Source of the DNA: Candidatus Palibaumannia cicadellinicola
GTDB taxonomy: Bacteria > Pseudomonadota > Gammaproteobacteria > Enterobacterales > Enterobacteriaceae
NCBI RefSeq assembly: GCF_001269425.1
Contig: NZ_CP011787.1
Location: 186,001-250,000 of the forward strand
Direction of reading: 5' to 3'
DNA length: 64,000 nucleotides
Position numbers and translations under genes: made by a program. Shown piece by piece: positions 8,852 through 19,838 of the stretch (the first letter of the stretch is position 1; each line of letters starts with the position of its first letter). Under the pieces are notes generated by a model. It had not been told where the DNA came from and did not search any database. It saw only the letters and a list, made by a program, of their open reading frames with translations.

Positions 8852-11434
8852 ATGAAAACATTATTAGAAAATACTATAATTAACCATACTCCTATGATGC
8901 AGCAGTATTTTAAGCTAAAAGCTAAGCATAAGGATATTTTACTGTTTTACCGCATGGGTGATTTTTATGAATTATTTTATGATGATGCTAAGCGGGTATC
9001 ACAATTAATCAATATATCTTTAACAAAACGCGGCTCATCAGCTGGTGAACCAATTCCAATGGCTGGGGTACCTTATCATGCAGTAGAAAGTTATTTAGCT
9101 AAATTAGTAGCACTGGGCGAATCTGTAGCAATTTGTGAACAAATTGGAGATGCTACCACAACTACTACTAATGGGCTGTTAGAACGTCGTGTTGTACGTA
9201 TTATTACTCCTGGTACTGTTATCGATGAAGCATTACTAAATGAACATCAGGATAATTTACTTGCTGCTATATGGCAGGAATCAAATAGTTTTGGTTATGC
9301 AACTTTGGATATGACTTCAGGTAAATTTATCCTTTCGGAACACAACAATTTATATGCTATGGCTGCAGAATTACAGCGTACTAACCCATCTGAACTACTG
9401 TATCCAGATAATCTAAATAATTTAGTACTTATTGAAAACCGTCGTGGTCTGCGACGTCGGCCAATATGGACATTTGAACTAGAAACAGCTTGTAAGCAAC
9501 TGATGCTACAGTTTGGAACTAGTAGTTTAAATGGTTTTGGTATTGAAAAGACGACTTTGGCGCTACGTGCAGCTGGTTGCCTACTGCAATATGCAAAAGA
9601 TACACAGCAGTGTACTTATTTACCCAATATTAGTACTGTTATATTAGAACAGCAACAAGACTACGTTATTATTGATGCTATTACAATGCGAAACCTTGAG
9701 CTAACAAAGAATTTTAGTGGCTGCGCAGACAACACGCTCATTAATATTATAGATAATACTGTAACTTCAATGGGCAGTAGAATGCTAAAACGTTGGCTAT
9801 CTAGACCAACTAGAAATCTTAAAATAATAACAGATCGTCAAGAAAGTATAAAATATTTACAAAATATAGTTGAATATATACAACCAGTGCTACGCACTAT
9901 AGGCGATATAGAGCGAATAATAGTGCGTTTAGCACTAAGATCTGCACGTCCTCGTGATCTAGTACGTATGCGTCATGCTTTCCAGCAATTACCAGAAATT
10001 AAACTATGTTTCAATAAAGAACAGCTGCTTGGTGAACATATTAAAAAATTAATTAGTAATATCGGTAGTTTCGATAATCTGCGACTATTATTAGAGCGTG
10101 CTATTGTTGAATACCCACCAATAATGGTGCGTGATGGCGGTGTTATTGCAACCGGATACAGCGCAGAATTAGATAAATTACGTTTTTTATCTGATAATGC
10201 TACAGACTATTTAGATAGACTGGAAATTATAGAGCGTGCTAGTACCGGACTAGATACACTAACAGTTGGCTTTAATGCTGTACATGGCTATTTCATTCAG
10301 ATAAGCCGTAGACAGAGTCATCTAGCCCCAGCACGCTATATCCGTAGGCAAACTCTTAAACATGCAGAACGTTATATTATTCCTGAGCTGAAAGAGTATG
10401 AAGATAAAGTGATGACATCAAAAGTTAAAGCATTATCACTAGAAAAAACTTTGTATGATGAGGTAATTGATTTAATATTTCCGCATGTAGCTCAATTACA
10501 GCAGAGCGCAGCTGCTTTAGCTGAACTTGATGTTTTAACAAACTTAGCAGAACGTGCTGATACACTAAATTATGTATGTCCTTTAATCAGTGATAAACCT
10601 GGTATCGATATTATCGGTGGTCGACACCCTGTAGTAGAGAAGTATATAAGCGAGCCATTTATAGATAATTCTTTATCATTATCAACTAAATATAATATGC
10701 TTATTATCACTGGACCTAACATGGGTGGTAAAAGTACTTATTTGCGCCAGAATGCACTGATTGTTTTATTATCCTATATTGGTAGCTTTGTACCTGCTTC
10801 GCAGGCTACAATAGGACCTATTGATCGTATTTTTACTCGTATAGGCGCAGCAGATGATCTAGCTTCGGGTCGTTCGACATTTATGGTAGAAATGACTGAA
10901 ACAGCAAATATTCTAAATAACGCGACTTGCCATAGTTTAGTATTAATGGATGAGATTGGTCGTGGGACATCTACATATGATGGTTTATCACTGGCTTGGG
11001 CCTGTGCAGAACACCTTGCTAACACCATTCAAGCAATGACTTTGTTTGCTACGCATTATTTTGAGATGTCTACTCTATCTGAAAAAATAAATGGTATTGT
11101 AAATGTACATTTCGACGCAAAAGAGTATGATAATACAATAGTATTTTTGCATAGTTTACAGAAAGGTACTACTAGTAAAAGCTATGGTTTATCAGTCGCT
11201 GTTTTAGCTGGGATACCAAATAAAGTGATACACAGTGCAAGAAAAAAGTTATCTCAATTAGAAATTATTTATAATAAGTCTGATACTAATGTTCATGTAG
11301 TATCTCAGATTGAACATAATAAATGTAATAATAACTTAATTGAGTTTGTTAAAAACATAGATCCAGACAGCTTATCTCCACTTCAAGCACTTAATGTATT
11401 ATACAATATTAAAAAAATGCTATTATTAACATAA
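8852..11434 (+). CDS. mutS: DNA mismatch repair protein MutS
   Basis: MutS recognises base mismatches and small loops and starts methyl-directed repair with MutL. The 860 residues (E. coli 853) are collinear with the family: mismatch-contacting Phe-x-Glu in GDFYELF (residues 36-42), lever and clamp domains, Walker [10 protein letters not shown] at about 621, [14 protein letters not shown] signature, Walker [13 protein letters not shown] near 696, and the C-terminal dimerisation tail [11 protein letters not shown]. No good Shine-Dalgarno precedes the ATG at 8852. It stands alone; the downstream gene is the nlpD remnant on the other strand. Whether MutL/MutH exist cannot be seen here. Confidence 0.97.
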   Translation: MKTLLENTIINHTPMMQQYFKLKAKHKDILLFYRMGDFYELFYDDAKRVSQLINISLTKRGSSAGEPIPMAGVPYHAVESYLAKLVALGESVAICEQIGDATTTTTNGLLERRVVRIITPGTVIDEALLNEHQDNLLAAIWQESNSFGYATLDMTSGKFILSEHNNLYAMAAELQRTNPSELLYPDNLNNLVLIENRRGLRRRPIWTFELETACKQLMLQFGTSSLNGFGIEKTTLALRAAGCLLQYAKDTQQCTYLPNISTVILEQQQDYVIIDAITMRNLELTKNFSGCADNTLINIIDNTVTSMGSRMLKRWLSRPTRNLKIITDRQESIKYLQNIVEYIQPVLRTIGDIERIIVRLALRSARPRDLVRMRHAFQQLPEIKLCFNKEQLLGEHIKKLISNIGSFDNLRLLLERAIVEYPPIMVRDGGVIATGYSAELDKLRFLSDNATDYLDRLEIIERASTGLDTLTVGFNAVHGYFIQISRRQSHLAPARYIRRQTLKHAERYIIPELKEYEDKVMTSKVKALSLEKTLYDEVIDLIFPHVAQLQQSAAALAELDVLTNLAERADTLNYVCPLISDKPGIDIIGGRHPVVEKYISEPFIDNSLSLSTKYNMLIITGPNMGGKSTYLRQNALIVLLSYIGSFVPASQATIGPIDRIFTRIGAADDLASGRSTFMVEMTETANILNNATCHSLVLMDEIGRGTSTYDGLSLAWACAEHLANTIQAMTLFATHYFEMSTLSEKINGIVNVHFDAKEYDNTIVFLHSLQKGTTSKSYGLSVAVLAGIPNKVIHSARKKLSQLEIIYNKSDTNVHVVSQIEHNKCNNNLIEFVKNIDPDSLSPLQALNVLYNIKKMLLLT

Positions 11435-11438
11435 TTAA

Positions 11439-11697
11439 TTATTCACTTTTAGGCAAATAAAGTAACTGATTAATAGGTTTTACTTTATAACTAATAGCAA
11501 AATAGAATTTAACTTAGCTAGCTACGCTACTACCAATAGTAGCAATTTTTTGTCCAACTTTAACTACTTTTTGTTAATCAAAAAGTATGTTATCTGGATT
11601 AGCATATGCACTAAGGTAATCATCATTTACTGCATACACTACTAGCGGTTGCTATAATGGCTTGTCCACGTAAGCAATAGATATCAACACATTGATT
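11439..11697 (-). pseudogene. nlpD: nlpD remnant (LytM/M23 domain)
   Basis: Reading the minus strand in two frames gives fragments that align with the C-terminus of E. coli NlpD: VDI..RGQAIIATA, then after a deletion and frame change VNDDYLSAYANPDN, stop, QKVVKVGQKIATIGSS, stop, and KVKPINQLLYLP before the ancestral stop at 11439. NlpD is the lipoprotein activator of the amidase AmiC at the septum. Two in-frame stops, a frameshift and loss of roughly 20 residues make it non-functional. Position agrees: in E. coli ispF is followed by truD, surE, pcm, nlpD and rpoS in this order, all otherwise gone here. It fills the mutS-ispF gap. Confidence 0.85.
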
Positions 11698-11772
11698 TAC
11701 TACTTATATTTCTGAAAAGTAATAAATTAAGTAAAATAGATAAGTAAAATATAATATAAACGTACTGCTAAA

Positions 11773-12249
11773 TTACCTATTAATTAGTAGTGCTACAGCT
11801 TCACAGGCTATTCCCTCCAGACGACCTATGAAGCCTAATTTTTTCTGTTGTTGTAAGCTTTTAACGTTGATATCATCTATAGAACAACATAGATCTTCTG
11901 CAAGATAAATGCGCATTTGCTGAATATAATCAGAAATTTTAGGTAATTGTGTAATTACAGTAAGATCTAAATTACCTAACCGATAACCTTTGGCAATAAT
12001 ATATCGCCAAGCTTCGCGTAATAGTTCACGGCTATCAGCACCTTTGAATAATATATTATTATCTGGAAATATTTTACCGATATCTCCTAGAGCTGCTGCA
12101 CCAAGTAAAGCGTCAGTAGCAGCATGCAATGCAACGTCACCATTAGAATGAGATAGTACACCTTGCTTATAGGGAATTCGTACACCTCCAATAATTAGCT
12201 GACCTTTTCCACCAAATTTATGTATATCAAAACCATGACCGATACGCAT
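11773..12249 (-). CDS. ispF: 2-C-methyl-D-erythritol 2,4-cyclodiphosphate synthase IspF
   Basis: It is the fifth MEP-pathway enzyme and forms MEcPP with release of CMP; it is a homotrimer binding Zn and a second metal. The 158 residues match E. coli IspF (159): Asp8/His10 in GHGFDIH, His42 in DVALHAATD, and [11 protein letters not shown]. It departs where the family is most conserved: HSDGD is HSNGD, the CDP- and metal-binding segment ATTTEKLGF is [10 protein letters not shown], and TGRGEG is IGRLEG. The middle change can be explained by three single-base insertions (see findings), so activity is in doubt. It starts 11 nt after the ispD stop, with AGGA from a small duplication as ribosome binding site. 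Confidence 0.93.
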   Translation of the reverse strand: MRIGHGFDIHKFGGKGQLIIGGVRIPYKQGVLSHSNGDVALHAATDALLGAAALGDIGKIFPDNNILFKGADSRELLREAWRYIIAKGYRLGNLDLTVITQLPKISDYIQQMRIYLAEDLCCSIDDINVKSLQQQKKLGFIGRLEGIACEAVALLINR

Positions 12250-12250
12250 T

Positions 12251-12272
12251 TATGCTTCCTCTATGCTTCCTC
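12251..12272. repeat. 11-bp tandem duplication at the ispD/ispF junction
   Basis: The unit tatgcttcctc occurs twice in direct succession (12251-12261, 12262-12272). On the coding strand each copy carries GAGGAA. The upstream copy ends the ispD frame (EEA-stop) and the downstream copy supplies the ribosome binding site of ispF. It is a typical replication-slippage product. Confidence 0.8.
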
Positions 12273-12989
12273 TTGAGAGAGATAAAATCTAGCTAAAGAT
12301 ATATCTTCTGGCCAAGTTACTTTAATATTATCGGTTCTACCAGGTACTAATAAAGGTCTGTATCCATAATATTCTAGTGCAGAAGACTCATCTGTCAAAG
12401 ATACTCCTTCATTGATGGCTCTATTCAAACAATTATTTAGTAATTCAAACATAAATAACTGTGGCGTTAAAGCATGCCACAAATGCGTACGCTCTAAAGT
12501 ATGATCTATAGTAGTTAGTTCAGTCCCTTTGCTACTACTAGTAGCATGCTTTATAGTGTCGCGCACAGGTTTTGCTAATATTCCTCCTATTTTAGAACCA
12601 ACAATAACAGTATTCAGTAAATATAATAGATCTGTTTGATGTAAGCATGGACGCACTGCATCATGAACTAATACCCATGATACATCATGCTTAACATTGC
12701 GTAGTGCTAACATAACAGAATCTGCTCGGTTAATACCGCCTAGCACAGCTATAACACGCGCTTCATAAGAAATAGGTAACTTATGAAACCAACGGTCATT
12801 GGGACTAATTGCAACAATAATTTTACTGATACAAGGCTGACGTAATAGTGCTGATATTGCATACTCTAATATGGTTTTTGTTCCAATATTAATATACTGC
12901 TTTGGAAATGAATGTTGCATACGAATACCAATGCCAGCCGCAGGTATAATTGCTACTACATTAGGTAATTTTACTGAAAATAACGTCAT
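12261..12989 (-). CDS. ispD: 2-C-methyl-D-erythritol 4-phosphate cytidylyltransferase IspD
   Basis: It transfers CMP from CTP to MEP, the third step of the MEP isoprenoid pathway. The 242 residues (E. coli 236) show the nucleotide-binding loop PAAGIGIRM with the conserved Arg, PKQY with the catalytic Lys, VHDAVRPCLHQ with the metal-binding Asp, and RTDNIKVTWPEDISLA near the C-terminus. The operon order ftsB-ispD-ispF is the E. coli order, and IspD acts two steps before IspF (IspE is not in the window). The ATG at 12989 gives a slightly longer N-terminus than needed; MTLFSVKLPNVVAIIPAAG is acceptable. Confidence 0.95.
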   Translation of the reverse strand: MTLFSVKLPNVVAIIPAAGIGIRMQHSFPKQYINIGTKTILEYAISALLRQPCISKIIVAISPNDRWFHKLPISYEARVIAVLGGINRADSVMLALRNVKHDVSWVLVHDAVRPCLHQTDLLYLLNTVIVGSKIGGILAKPVRDTIKHATSSSKGTELTTIDHTLERTHLWHALTPQLFMFELLNNCLNRAINEGVSLTDESSALEYYGYRPLLVPGRTDNIKVTWPEDISLARFYLSQEEA

Positions 12990-13003
12990 ACTTACTTATA
13001 TTA

Positions 13004-13264
13004 TTATTTTATAGGGACTAAACGATAGAAAGTCTCACCTGGCTTAATCATATCTAGTTCATTGCGTGATCTTTCTTCTATAGCAGCCTCTTTACCATCA
13101 TATAAATCACTAACTTCAGCAAATAACTTAGCATTACGTTGACTAAGTGTTTCGTTTTTTTTTTGATTAACAATATTACTATCTAGGCTTATTAGCGCAA
13201 TAATACCATGTTTACCTAGCCAAAGAGAATATTGCAGCCAGATAAGTAGTGCTACTAATAGCAA
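13004..13264 (-). CDS. ftsB: Cell division protein FtsB
   Basis: FtsB is a bitopic inner-membrane protein that joins FtsL and FtsQ in the divisome. It has one N-terminal membrane helix ([20 protein letters not shown]), a periplasmic coiled coil and the conserved end ARNEL-like [18 protein letters not shown]. The basic C-terminal tail of the 103-residue E. coli protein is absent. The start is unclear: UUG at 13264 gives 86 residues, but homology continues five codons upstream to AUA at 13279 (IKTLQ; E. coli begins MGKLTLL), which has AGGA at proper distance. The ancestral ATG may have mutated to ATA. It leads the ftsB-ispD-ispF operon. Confidence 0.9.
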   Translation of the reverse strand: MLLVALLIWLQYSLWLGKHGIIALISLDSNIVNQKKNETLSQRNAKLFAEVSDLYDGKEAAIEERSRNELDMIKPGETFYRLVPIK

Positions 13265-13279
13265 CTGCAGTGTTTTTAT

Positions 13280-14885
13280 TTTTACGTCCGTCCTATAACA
13301 TGAAATGTTGGTACTAACTATTTAAAAAGGGAAAACTAGTTAACGGACCTAGCTGAATTGCAGCTAGGTAAAAAGCTAAGCACTGATGAATTCATCTTAC
13401 TATTATTACTATTAATAAATACAATGAATAACCCAGCCAAGTATATAATACTGTATCTAATAGTAGCATTTCTACTACTTACAAAAATATAACGCCTTAC
13501 TTAATAGCTTAAATACAGTAAATTATTACTGATTTGATTATAGTCTATTATTATTTAGACTAAAATGCTTATTTATTTTTGTCCCTAATGTTTTTGCTAT
13601 GTTAGTTTTAAGATGAAATATCAGTTTCCATAATAGCCTGCGACAAATGGTGTTTAATATATAATATATACTATTATACCTAAATTAATTATATTAAGCT
13701 AGGATATAGCTAGCCTAGTTGCTGTTGTTACGCAGAACACTAATAACTAGCAGCAGTACCTAACTTTTTAAGTATATAGCAATATACTGACTTGGTTAAA
13801 AATAACATATATTATATTAATAATATTATATATAAAAATTATTAATTTAAAATTTTTACCTTTGAAGATGCAAACTATTTACCTTACAAAATGCAATGTA
13901 CCTGCTGGGAAGGTGGCCACATTTTAATTAATTTTTAGTAAAATTTAGTTTACTGCTTATTATATAGATCCGATTATAAAACTTGTTATATTATTGAGTT
14001 GTCTAATATTAAAGCTGTATGTAAGCCTATTATTTATCAGTTAGATCACTTTATCACATAATTATAAAACCACACTATCGAAGTAATTGCTGCACAATGA
14101 GTTTTGCACAAATTACGGCAAAACCTAAATTTACTTAATTTTTTAATTTTGGCTGTGTATATCGTGGTAATATAGTATATTTTATACTAATACTTATTTG
14201 ATATTAATACTTAACAACTGACTTAGCGAAGTTTATGTTCAGCAATATTAATGTGGTATTTATGTATTTTTATCTATAAACGCCAGTTAATGGCCTGCTA
14301 TACAGGTTGTATTATCAATACACAGCTTAACTAATAGTTTGAACTACTATAAATTTGGTTTACCGTAATTTTGTAATTATTAGCCGTAACTTATCCAGTT
14401 TGTAGATATTATTTTTTTTACCGGCTACTAGGTTTTTAATTTCTTAGGCAAGATCCCATAAACATACATAATTAAAACTAAATTTACTATATTATATTAG
14501 GCCATACTGTTGGTTTTAGGCGTACAGATAATGTTCTGCGTCCCACTAGTTGCTAGTTTATATCTGGCAACTAAATGTAGTTTTTTATTATAAGTATTAT
14601 ATACTTTAATAATGATTTACTTATTAGCACAAACTATTTCTTTAGCATTAAGATACAAAGGATACTTTGTGGTATCACACAAGCTACAACTTACCATACC
14701 GCATTGTTGTCTACTAATAAAAGAATAAGTCGACTAATAAAAATATCAGTAAAAACAGTTAATTAACCTTAACCTTATTGCCTTGTAGCAGCAGCGTATA
14801 AACAATTGTATTGATATTTTACTGTACTGCATTTATGCAGCGCAGCCTGAAAGTTATCAAGTTAGTTAAACTATTTCATTTTTAT
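13280..14885. other. 1.6-kb non-coding gap between ftsB and eno
   Basis: No convincing reading frame or RNA gene was found on either strand. The stretch is very AT-rich with many stops, and it contains the perfect inverted repeat at 13347-13369. In E. coli this interval holds many genes (cysteine synthesis and others), so it is probably the residue of a large deletion plus decayed DNA. I could not recognise any remnant by eye. Confidence 0.55.
13347..13369. repeat. Perfect 9-bp inverted repeat upstream of ftsB
   Basis: Arms acctagctg (13347-13355) and cagctaggt (13361-13369) with loop aattg form a stable hairpin by local standards. It lies about 70-100 bp upstream of ftsB on the minus strand with no T-run after it in that direction. 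It may be a leftover terminator stem or a leader structure; the role is unknown. Confidence 0.45.
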
Positions 14886-16181
14886 TTATTTTATAGCCAT
14901 AAAACTACTATTAAATAATGCTTTTTCACCAAGTTCTTCTTCTATGCGAAGAAGCTGATTATATTTAGCTAATCTGTCTGAACGGCTCATAGAACCACTT
15001 TTAATCTGTCCGGCTGATATTCCCACAGCTAAATCAGCGATAATAGTATCTTCAGTTTCACCGGAACGATGAGATATAATTGTTGCATAACCAGCATTCT
15101 TAGCCATGTTGATGACTTCTATAGTTTCTGTAAGAGAACCAACTTGGTTTAACTTAATAAGAATAGAGTTCATTATGCCTTGTTCGATACCTACTTTTAG
15201 CATTTTAGTACTGGTAACAAATAGGTCATCGCCTACTAACTGAATTTTATCTCCTAATACTTTTGTATGGTATAAAAAACCGTCCCAGTCTGATTCGTGG
15301 AGACCATCTTCAATAGAAATTATTGGGTAATTTGTGGTTAGCTCTTTAAGGTAATCTGTAAATTCTTGTGAGGTAAATTGTTTTCCTTCTCCTTTTAGAT
15401 AATATTTACCGGTAGCTGGATCAAATAGTTCTGAAGCAGCGCAATCAATAGCTAAAGCAATATCTTTACCTAAAATATAACCAGAGTTATCTACTGCTAT
15501 TTTGATAGCATCTAATGCAGCGGTATTTGATCCTAAATTAGGCGCGTAACCACCTTCGTCGCCTACTGCAGTTTGCATATTTTTAGTTTTAAGTACGTAG
15601 GCTAAATGATGGAACACTTCAGAACCCATTCTAATTGCTTCTTTGATAGTTTTTGCGCTTACTGGAATAATCATAAACTCTTGTATATCAATATTATTAT
15701 TTGCATGCTTACCTCCATTGATAATATTAATCATCGGTAATGGCATCAAAAATTTACCTGTGGTACCGTTGAGTTCAGCAATATAAGCATAAATAGGCAT
15801 GTACTTTGAAGCTGCTGCAGCTTTCGCTACTGCTAGTGATACAGCAAGAATAGCATTAGCGCCTAATTTGCATTTATTTGTTGTCCCGTCTAGCTCTATC
15901 ATACAGTTATCTATTAATTTTTGCTTTTGAGCATTTTTACCGATTAATGTTGCAGCAATTGGACCATTAACAGAGTTTACTGCTTTAGTTACTCCTTTTC
16001 CCATAAAGCGTAATGGATCACAGTCTCGCAACTCTAGTGCTTCTAAAGATCCTATAGAAGCACCAGATGGTACAGAGGCTAGACCAATGAAACCACTATC
16101 TAGATGAACTTCAGCTTCAACAGTAGGATTTCCACGAGAGTCGATAATTTCACGACCAACTATTTTAACTATTTTTGACAT
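14886..16181 (-). CDS. eno: Enolase
   Basis: Enolase interconverts 2-phosphoglycerate and phosphoenolpyruvate in glycolysis and is also a degradosome component in E. coli. The 431 residues match the E. coli enzyme (432): [20 protein letters not shown] at the start, [14 protein letters not shown], the Mg-binding Asp/Glu residues in [15 protein letters not shown] and VGDDLF, catalytic Lys in LIKLNQVGS, and [11 protein letters not shown] longer frame runs upstream to 16325, but the ATG at 16181 has AAGGA before it and the correct N-terminus. It follows pyrG with 31 bp between, as in E. coli, so the two are probably co-transcribed. Confidence 0.97.
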   Translation of the reverse strand: MSKIVKIVGREIIDSRGNPTVEAEVHLDSGFIGLASVPSGASIGSLEALELRDCDPLRFMGKGVTKAVNSVNGPIAATLIGKNAQKQKLIDNCMIELDGTTNKCKLGANAILAVSLAVAKAAAASKYMPIYAYIAELNGTTGKFLMPLPMINIINGGKHANNNIDIQEFMIIPVSAKTIKEAIRMGSEVFHHLAYVLKTKNMQTAVGDEGGYAPNLGSNTAALDAIKIAVDNSGYILGKDIALAIDCAASELFDPATGKYYLKGEGKQFTSQEFTDYLKELTTNYPIISIEDGLHESDWDGFLYHTKVLGDKIQLVGDDLFVTSTKMLKVGIEQGIMNSILIKLNQVGSLTETIEVINMAKNAGYATIISHRSGETEDTIIADLAVGISAGQIKSGSMSRSDRLAKYNQLLRIEEELGEKALFNSSFMAIK

Positions 16182-16212
16182 TAGGATTTCCTTAAATATA
16201 TATTTAATAATA

Positions 16213-18635
<2,423 letters not shown>

Positions 18636-19328
18636 ATGATAATTGGTATTATAGGTGCGATGGCACAAGAAGTTTTATTGCTTAGAAAGAAATTAACAAA
18701 AATTACTATTTGGCAACAGGCTGGATGTAAAATTTATAGCGGATATATGCAAGGAAGAAAAGTAGCTTTAGTCCAATCAGGAATTGGGAAGGTTTCCGCA
18801 GCATTAGGAACTACACTATTACTATATCATTTTAAACCGGAATTAGTCATAAATATTGGTTCAGCTGGTGGTATTTATCCTAATTTAGTAATAGGTAATA
18901 TTGTGATATCTGATAAAGTTATTTATCATGATGTAGATTTAATAGCATTTGGCTATGATATAGGACAGATGGCACAGTGCCCATCATCATTTAAAGCTGC
19001 ACCTAAATTAGTAAAGTTAGCTAAAACAATCACAGAAAGTCTTGGTTTACATGCTTTACTTGGTATTATACTTAGCGGAGACTCATTTATCCATGGAGGG
19101 CAAAAACTATCCTATATAAAAAATAATTTTCCGCAAGCAATAGCGGTAGATATGGAAGCTACTGCTATTGCTCATGTATGCTATAGATTTTCTATACCAT
19201 TTGTAGTAATACGTTCTATCTCCGATTTTGCAGATAACTTATCTCAAAAAAAATTGAGAGATAATATTAAAGTAGTGGCAACTAATTTATCAATTGTTGT
19301 TGCTGAAATGGTACTGGCTATATCCTAA
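18636..19328 (+). CDS. mtnN: 5'-methylthioadenosine/S-adenosylhomocysteine nucleosidase
   Basis: It cleaves the glycosidic bond of methylthioadenosine, S-adenosylhomocysteine and 5'-deoxyadenosine, recycling the by-products of SAM reactions. The last substrate arises in radical-SAM enzymes such as LipA, also encoded here. The 230 residues (E. coli 232) retain Glu12 in GAMAQE, the phosphorylase-like VNIGSAGG-type loop (INIGSAGGIY), Glu in AVDMEATAIAHV and the catalytic Asp in RSISDFAD. AAAGAGAAATTTTATG gives a usable ribosome binding site. It converges with erpA, 30 bp apart. Confidence 0.96.
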   Translation: MIIGIIGAMAQEVLLLRKKLTKITIWQQAGCKIYSGYMQGRKVALVQSGIGKVSAALGTTLLLYHFKPELVINIGSAGGIYPNLVIGNIVISDKVIYHDVDLIAFGYDIGQMAQCPSSFKAAPKLVKLAKTITESLGLHALLGIILSGDSFIHGGQKLSYIKNNFPQAIAVDMEATAIAHVCYRFSIPFVVIRSISDFADNLSQKKLRDNIKVVATNLSIVVAEMVLAIS

Positions 19329-19358
19329 CCAGCCTAGCTGCTATATAATATACTATAC

Positions 19359-19703
19359 TTATATACTAAATGAAGATCCGCATCCACAAGTAGTTTTTAT
19401 ATTAGGGTTAGTAACAATAAAGCGCGAACCTTTTAGTCCTTCGCTGAAATCAACTGATCCTCCCAATAAATATTGCATGCTAATTGGATCTACAACCAGC
19501 ATAACACCTTGTTTTTCTATAGTGAAATCATCATGATTAATTTTATCATCAAAAGTAAAACCATACTGTAAGCCATTACAACCACCACCAGTAATATATA
19601 CTCTTAACTTAAGATTTTTGTTTGCTTCTTCTGCAAGAAGCTGTTGTACTCTGTGTACAGCGGAATCAGTAAATGTTACAGGAAAACTTGTAGTTTCTTT
19701 CAT
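19359..19703 (-). CDS. erpA: Iron-sulfur cluster insertion protein ErpA
   Basis: ErpA is an A-type Fe-S carrier that delivers clusters to apo-enzymes such as those of the MEP pathway (IspG/IspH) in E. coli. The 114 residues equal the E. coli length and carry the three cluster cysteines, one in [11 protein letters not shown] and two in the terminal [11 protein letters not shown]. The preceding [11 protein letters not shown] and [17 protein letters not shown] are family hallmarks. Likely clients in this organism are the isoprenoid Fe-S enzymes and LipA. It stands alone between mtnN and mrcB. Confidence 0.96.
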   Translation of the reverse strand: MKETTSFPVTFTDSAVHRVQQLLAEEANKNLKLRVYITGGGCNGLQYGFTFDDKINHDDFTIEKQGVMLVVDPISMQYLLGGSVDFSEGLKGSRFIVTNPNIKTTCGCGSSFSI

Positions 19704-19838
19704 AACTTGTATTTATCCTTATTAATTAATATAAATTAACTTAATTTTATTTTTTACTAAAATAATTTACTTATTAATCAGAAGATAGGATAGTATATTA
19801 GAAACTACTGATAATGTTTTTATATTTGTTCCTAACAA

